A stretch of DNA of 64,000 nucleotides from NCBI GenBank assembly GCA_950295325.1, contig OX485809.1, positions 17,746,144-17,810,143 on the forward strand, read 5' to 3'. The first letter of the stretch is position 1; each line of letters opens with the position of its first letter. Both the position numbers and the translations under genes were made by a program. The notes under the pieces are model-generated. The model did no database searches. It worked only from the letters and a program-made list of their open reading frames with translations, and had not been told where the DNA came from. Shown here piece after piece: positions 61,430 to 64,000 of the stretch. The DNA is from Polytrichum commune (taxonomy: Eukaryota; Streptophyta; Polytrichopsida; Polytrichales; Polytrichaceae).

Positions 61430-61632
61430 ATGGCGGCACCAAGCACGTTTGCCGTGGGCAGCACCACGGCCTCCGTCCGCATATATCCACACAATTTCTC
61501 GCGCTTCGGCCGTGTGAAGGACACCTGTGAAGCTGCCAAGGCTAGCAGCAGTGGGAGTGGCAGCAGTTTCAGTTTCACGACCTTCTCTCCCTCGTGCAGA
61601 ATTCGCTCTCGCAACAGCAGCAGCAGCAGCAG
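61430..61632 (+). CDS. Plastid-targeted protein (possible starch synthase IV), exon 1: transit peptide
   Basis: It starts at an ATG in good plant context (GGCAATGGCGGC). The 67 codons code MAAPSTFAVGS followed by a Ser/Arg/Phe-rich stretch with few acids, ending in a run of serines: a typical chloroplast transit peptide. The donor is CAG/GTTTTC after a (CAG)n run; the exact base is less certain because of the repeat. The exon leaves in phase 2, which matches exon 2 at 63165. The mature enzyme would act in the plastid stroma. Confidence 0.7.
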
Positions 61633-63164
61633 GTTTTCATTTATTCCGAACGCATTCCAGTATTCTCTCTTTCGTAGCCTTTGCTCTATTCATCTTTTGA
61701 GCTCCTTTGGCCCTCCAGTGGATGGATGGATGGACACTCCATGGCAATAACGGTTCTACATTCATTCGCCTCACGATTGCATTCTCTTATGCATCAATGG
61801 TGCATCACCTAGATTGATATTCTGTCCGTTGTTCACAGTGCCTGCGCACTTACGGTTGAAGATTCTCAAATCTTCTTTTCAGTTGGCATAGAAATTGAAT
61901 GTGTATTTGAGTACGTTCAGAGATGTTCTGGAGGCATTCCAATTTTCTCTTTCGTACCCTATTCTATTCGTGCTTTGAGCTTCTTTGATCTCCAGAGGAT
62001 GGAAAATTCATGGCAATAACCGTGCTACATTCATTCGTCTCACGATTTCATTTCCTCGTGCATCAATGGTGCATGACCTAGATTTCAAATTATGTCCATT
62101 GTACACAGTGATTGTGCACTGATGAGTGAAACTTCTCTCATCTCCTTTTAAATTAACATTGAAATTGACTCTTCTCTATCTCTATCATCTTAGCTCATCC
62201 CTCTAGGTTCCTTGAATTCTTATGAATGTGCAGTATTTGGAATGAATGTGTGCATTAGCACGTTCAGAAACTGTTCTGGAGGCATCCAATCTTCTTTCGT
62301 AACTTGTTCTATTCAGGTTCTGTGTTTCTTTGGTCTCCAGAAAATGGATGGAAAGCCCGTGGCATTAGCTGTGCTACATATACGCCTCCCGATTGCAGTC
62401 CCTCATCCATCAATTGTGCATCACCTAGATTGAAATTCCATTGTTCACAGTGACTGTGCACCGATGGTTGAAGATTCTCTCATCCCCTCTAGGTTCCTTG
62501 AATTCTTACTAAAGTGCAGTATTTTAGAATGAATGTGTGTATTGAGCACGTTCAGAATCTGTTCTGGAGGGCGCTGATTTTCTGACTCCTAGAGTTTCAT
62601 TACTCGATCACCACATTACGTACCACTGAATCTCTGAGAGAACACTGAGAGGAATCCTTGTTTCTTATCCCACTCGTCTTTGATAATGACCAGCTCCCAA
62701 TAGTAGGCTCTACTTAGAAGTCGTTTCACAGTACCCTGTCTTATCAGGATCTTCATAAAGAGGGGACCTAGGGACCACATTTGTTATGGCTTGAAGTGCC
62801 AACTAGATTTCTGGTCGTGATTTTTTGATTTAATAACCATGTGAAAGTATTTTGTATATCAAACTTGGATATCAGGTGATGTCAGTAGCTGCCCTCAGCA
62901 CAGATTAATGAGTTTATATATTTACAGAGGTAATTCTAGAAGTAGTATTCACCACTTAGGTGGCTGTCAACAACAAATGACGAAATGACGTTGTGACCCA
63001 TGAGAAAAGAGCTCATAATTCTTATCTGAGGTGATGAAGGTCTTAGGTTAAAAAAGGGAATTGTTGTAATCTCTAAACTACTATCGACCTCGACGAATTG
63101 TTTTACATGAGAGTCATAGGATATCCTAAATACGCATCTTATTGGTGTTGGTGTTACCATGTAG
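61633..63164 (+). repeat. Intron 1 with three to four copies of a roughly 0.3-kb tandem repeat
   Basis: TCTTTCGTA... CTCTATTC, TTTGG(C/T)CTCCAG, GCTACAT and CATCAA(T)(G)GTGCATCACCTAGATT recur with the block starting near 61668, 61948 and 62293. A fourth copy (GAGCACGTTCAGAATCTGTTCTGGAGG) near 62545 is cut short. The copies differ by many substitutions and small indels, so the array is old. Confidence 0.75.
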
Positions 63165-63381
63165 TGCAAATCAGAAGAGGTACCAGGCTCGAAGAATTCG
63201 AGACCGACCGTCACCGGAGGGGATCAATACTCCTGAAGAAGATGGGCTAGAAGCTTCAACTCTGGTACAAGATAGTCAAGTAATGACCTCAGAGGAACAA
63301 GGAAGTGGTAGCTCAGCAGCTCCTTTGAATGCAGAGGACAAGGTTGCCACCAATGGCACGCTTAAAGAGCCACCAGTCGAG
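63165..63381 (+). CDS. Plastid-targeted protein (possible starch synthase IV), exon 2
   Basis: The acceptor is CCATGTAG at 63164 and the donor GTCGAG/GTACTG at 63381. The first base completes the Ser codon from exon 1, and a stop codon sits in intron 1, so the splice is needed. It codes NQKRYQARRIRDRP, then an acidic and Ser/Gly-rich linker (EEDGLEAS..., TSEEQGSGSSAAP...), leaving in phase 0. Starch synthase IV has a similar basic patch and disordered linker between transit peptide and coiled coil, but such sequence is not diagnostic. Confidence 0.7.
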
Positions 63382-63883
63382 GTACTGCTGCACTCATCAT
63401 TGATATGACCCTTCGCAAGGCTTAGAAAATGCTTCTTGTAGATATTATCCTGGATGCAGATCTTGTCAGTGGATTGTAACCAATAGATTCTGATGCAACT
63501 CTCTTGATGTTTACATACTGCTGTATAAATTTGGCCTGTGGCCAAGAGCTAGGGTTAACTAAGTTTAGATTTGATAAAGAAGATCCAGAGTGGTCTGGAA
63601 CAATGTGCAATCAGTGTTTTCATTTGGCTCCAAGTGCTGCACACCAGTCAGGCTATAATCTGATTAGAGGTCAAACAATACACTCTTTTACTGTAGGCTG
63701 AAGTGGATAAAGAGAACATTATTTTCTGCTTAAGCTGCATTCAACAGCTCCCAACTGAAACAGAGTATGGAAGTTGTTGAAGGCAGTGGGTAGCTGAACT
63801 TTCTGAAGACTTCTGTACTCCTTGAAATAATGATCAATGCACCTTGGAGGTTCCTGAATTCAGCTGTGTGTGGTGGTCTGCAG

Positions 63884-63968
63884 ATGAATTCTGCAACCAG
63901 TGTGGCCAAGGACAGTCCAGGCGTCAATATTAATGATCTCATGCTTATGGTCAAAGAGGCAGAAACTA
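63884..63968 (+). CDS. Plastid-targeted protein (possible starch synthase IV), exon 3 (partial model)
   Basis: The acceptor is GGTCTGCAG at 63883, phase 0 as required by exon 2. It codes MNSATSVAKDSPGVNINDLM and then LMVKEAET, with a likely donor ACTA/GTGAGG at 63968. Starch synthase IV proteins begin their coiled-coil region with a DLxxMIxxAEKNI-like motif; NDLMLMVKEAE matches about ten positions of that. This is the only positive evidence for the identity. The glycosyltransferase domains would lie beyond base 64000. If the donor is wrong, the frame stays open to the window edge. Confidence 0.55.
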
Positions 63969-64000
63969 GTGAGGGCCCCCTCAACAACAATTTTTATTGG

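Noticed and set aside
63504..63701. 65-codon ORF between exons 2 and 3 of the plastid gene
   Set aside because: Its frame and position do not fit the splice phases of the flanking exons. Treated as intron.

Overview
This window is nuclear DNA of a land plant. The evidence is GT-AG introns, a leucine-rich-repeat receptor-kinase type ectodomain, a plastid transit-peptide gene, and a dense plant-style repeat load (Tourist-like MITEs, a tRNA-derived SINE, solo LTRs and a PIF/Harbinger transposon). I cannot name the species. Introns that cut an LRR domain at repeat boundaries fit several plant lineages. All calls come from reading the sequence; no search was run.

Left end (1-5.3 kb): the 5' part of a minus-strand LRR receptor-like kinase gene. 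Three exons splice in phase: a signal-peptide exon at 3330-3156, an LRRNT plus two-LRR exon at 1574-1240, and an exact two-LRR exon of 144 nt at 575-432. The rest of the gene, including any kinase domain, lies beyond base 1. Introns 1, 2 and 3 carry duplicated gene pieces.

5.3-25.1 kb is a repeat graveyard with no convincing host gene. It holds a large foldback element, several MITE families beginning GGGCC or similar and flanked by TTA or TAA (PIF/Harbinger-type target sites), a SINE with a perfect 13-bp target duplication, a small Mutator-type MITE with a 9-bp duplication, and a cluster of related MITEs in which one copy is inserted inside another. 25.1-31.4 kb is mostly featureless.

31.4-47.5 kb contains three solo LTRs of related retrotransposons. 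Each is flanked by its own perfect 5-bp target duplication (ATGTA, CCATC, AGGGC), and no internal domain remains. An unrecognised ORF with one in-frame stop lies at 37.9-38.6 kb.

47,723-55,066 is a GC-rich, apparently complete 7.3-kb PIF/Harbinger transposon with TAA target duplications. It carries a plus-strand Myb/SANT-like (trihelix-type) gene and a convergent minus-strand gene for a DDE transposase. The transposase gene has three small upstream exons that splice in phase onto the DDE exon and add a 171-residue N-terminal region I do not recognise. The last coding bases of the two genes overlap on opposite strands. In this family the Myb-like protein and the transposase act together in excision and integration, and this element could be a source of activity for the TTA/TAA MITEs nearby (inference).

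Right end (60.6-64 kb): the 5' part of a plus-strand nuclear gene for a plastid-targeted protein. Three exons fit in phase (61430-61632, 63165-63381, 63884 to about 63968). A short motif in exon 3 resembles the start of the coiled-coil region of starch synthase IV, so that identity is suggested but not proven. Intron 1 contains three to four copies of a roughly 0.3-kb tandem repeat.
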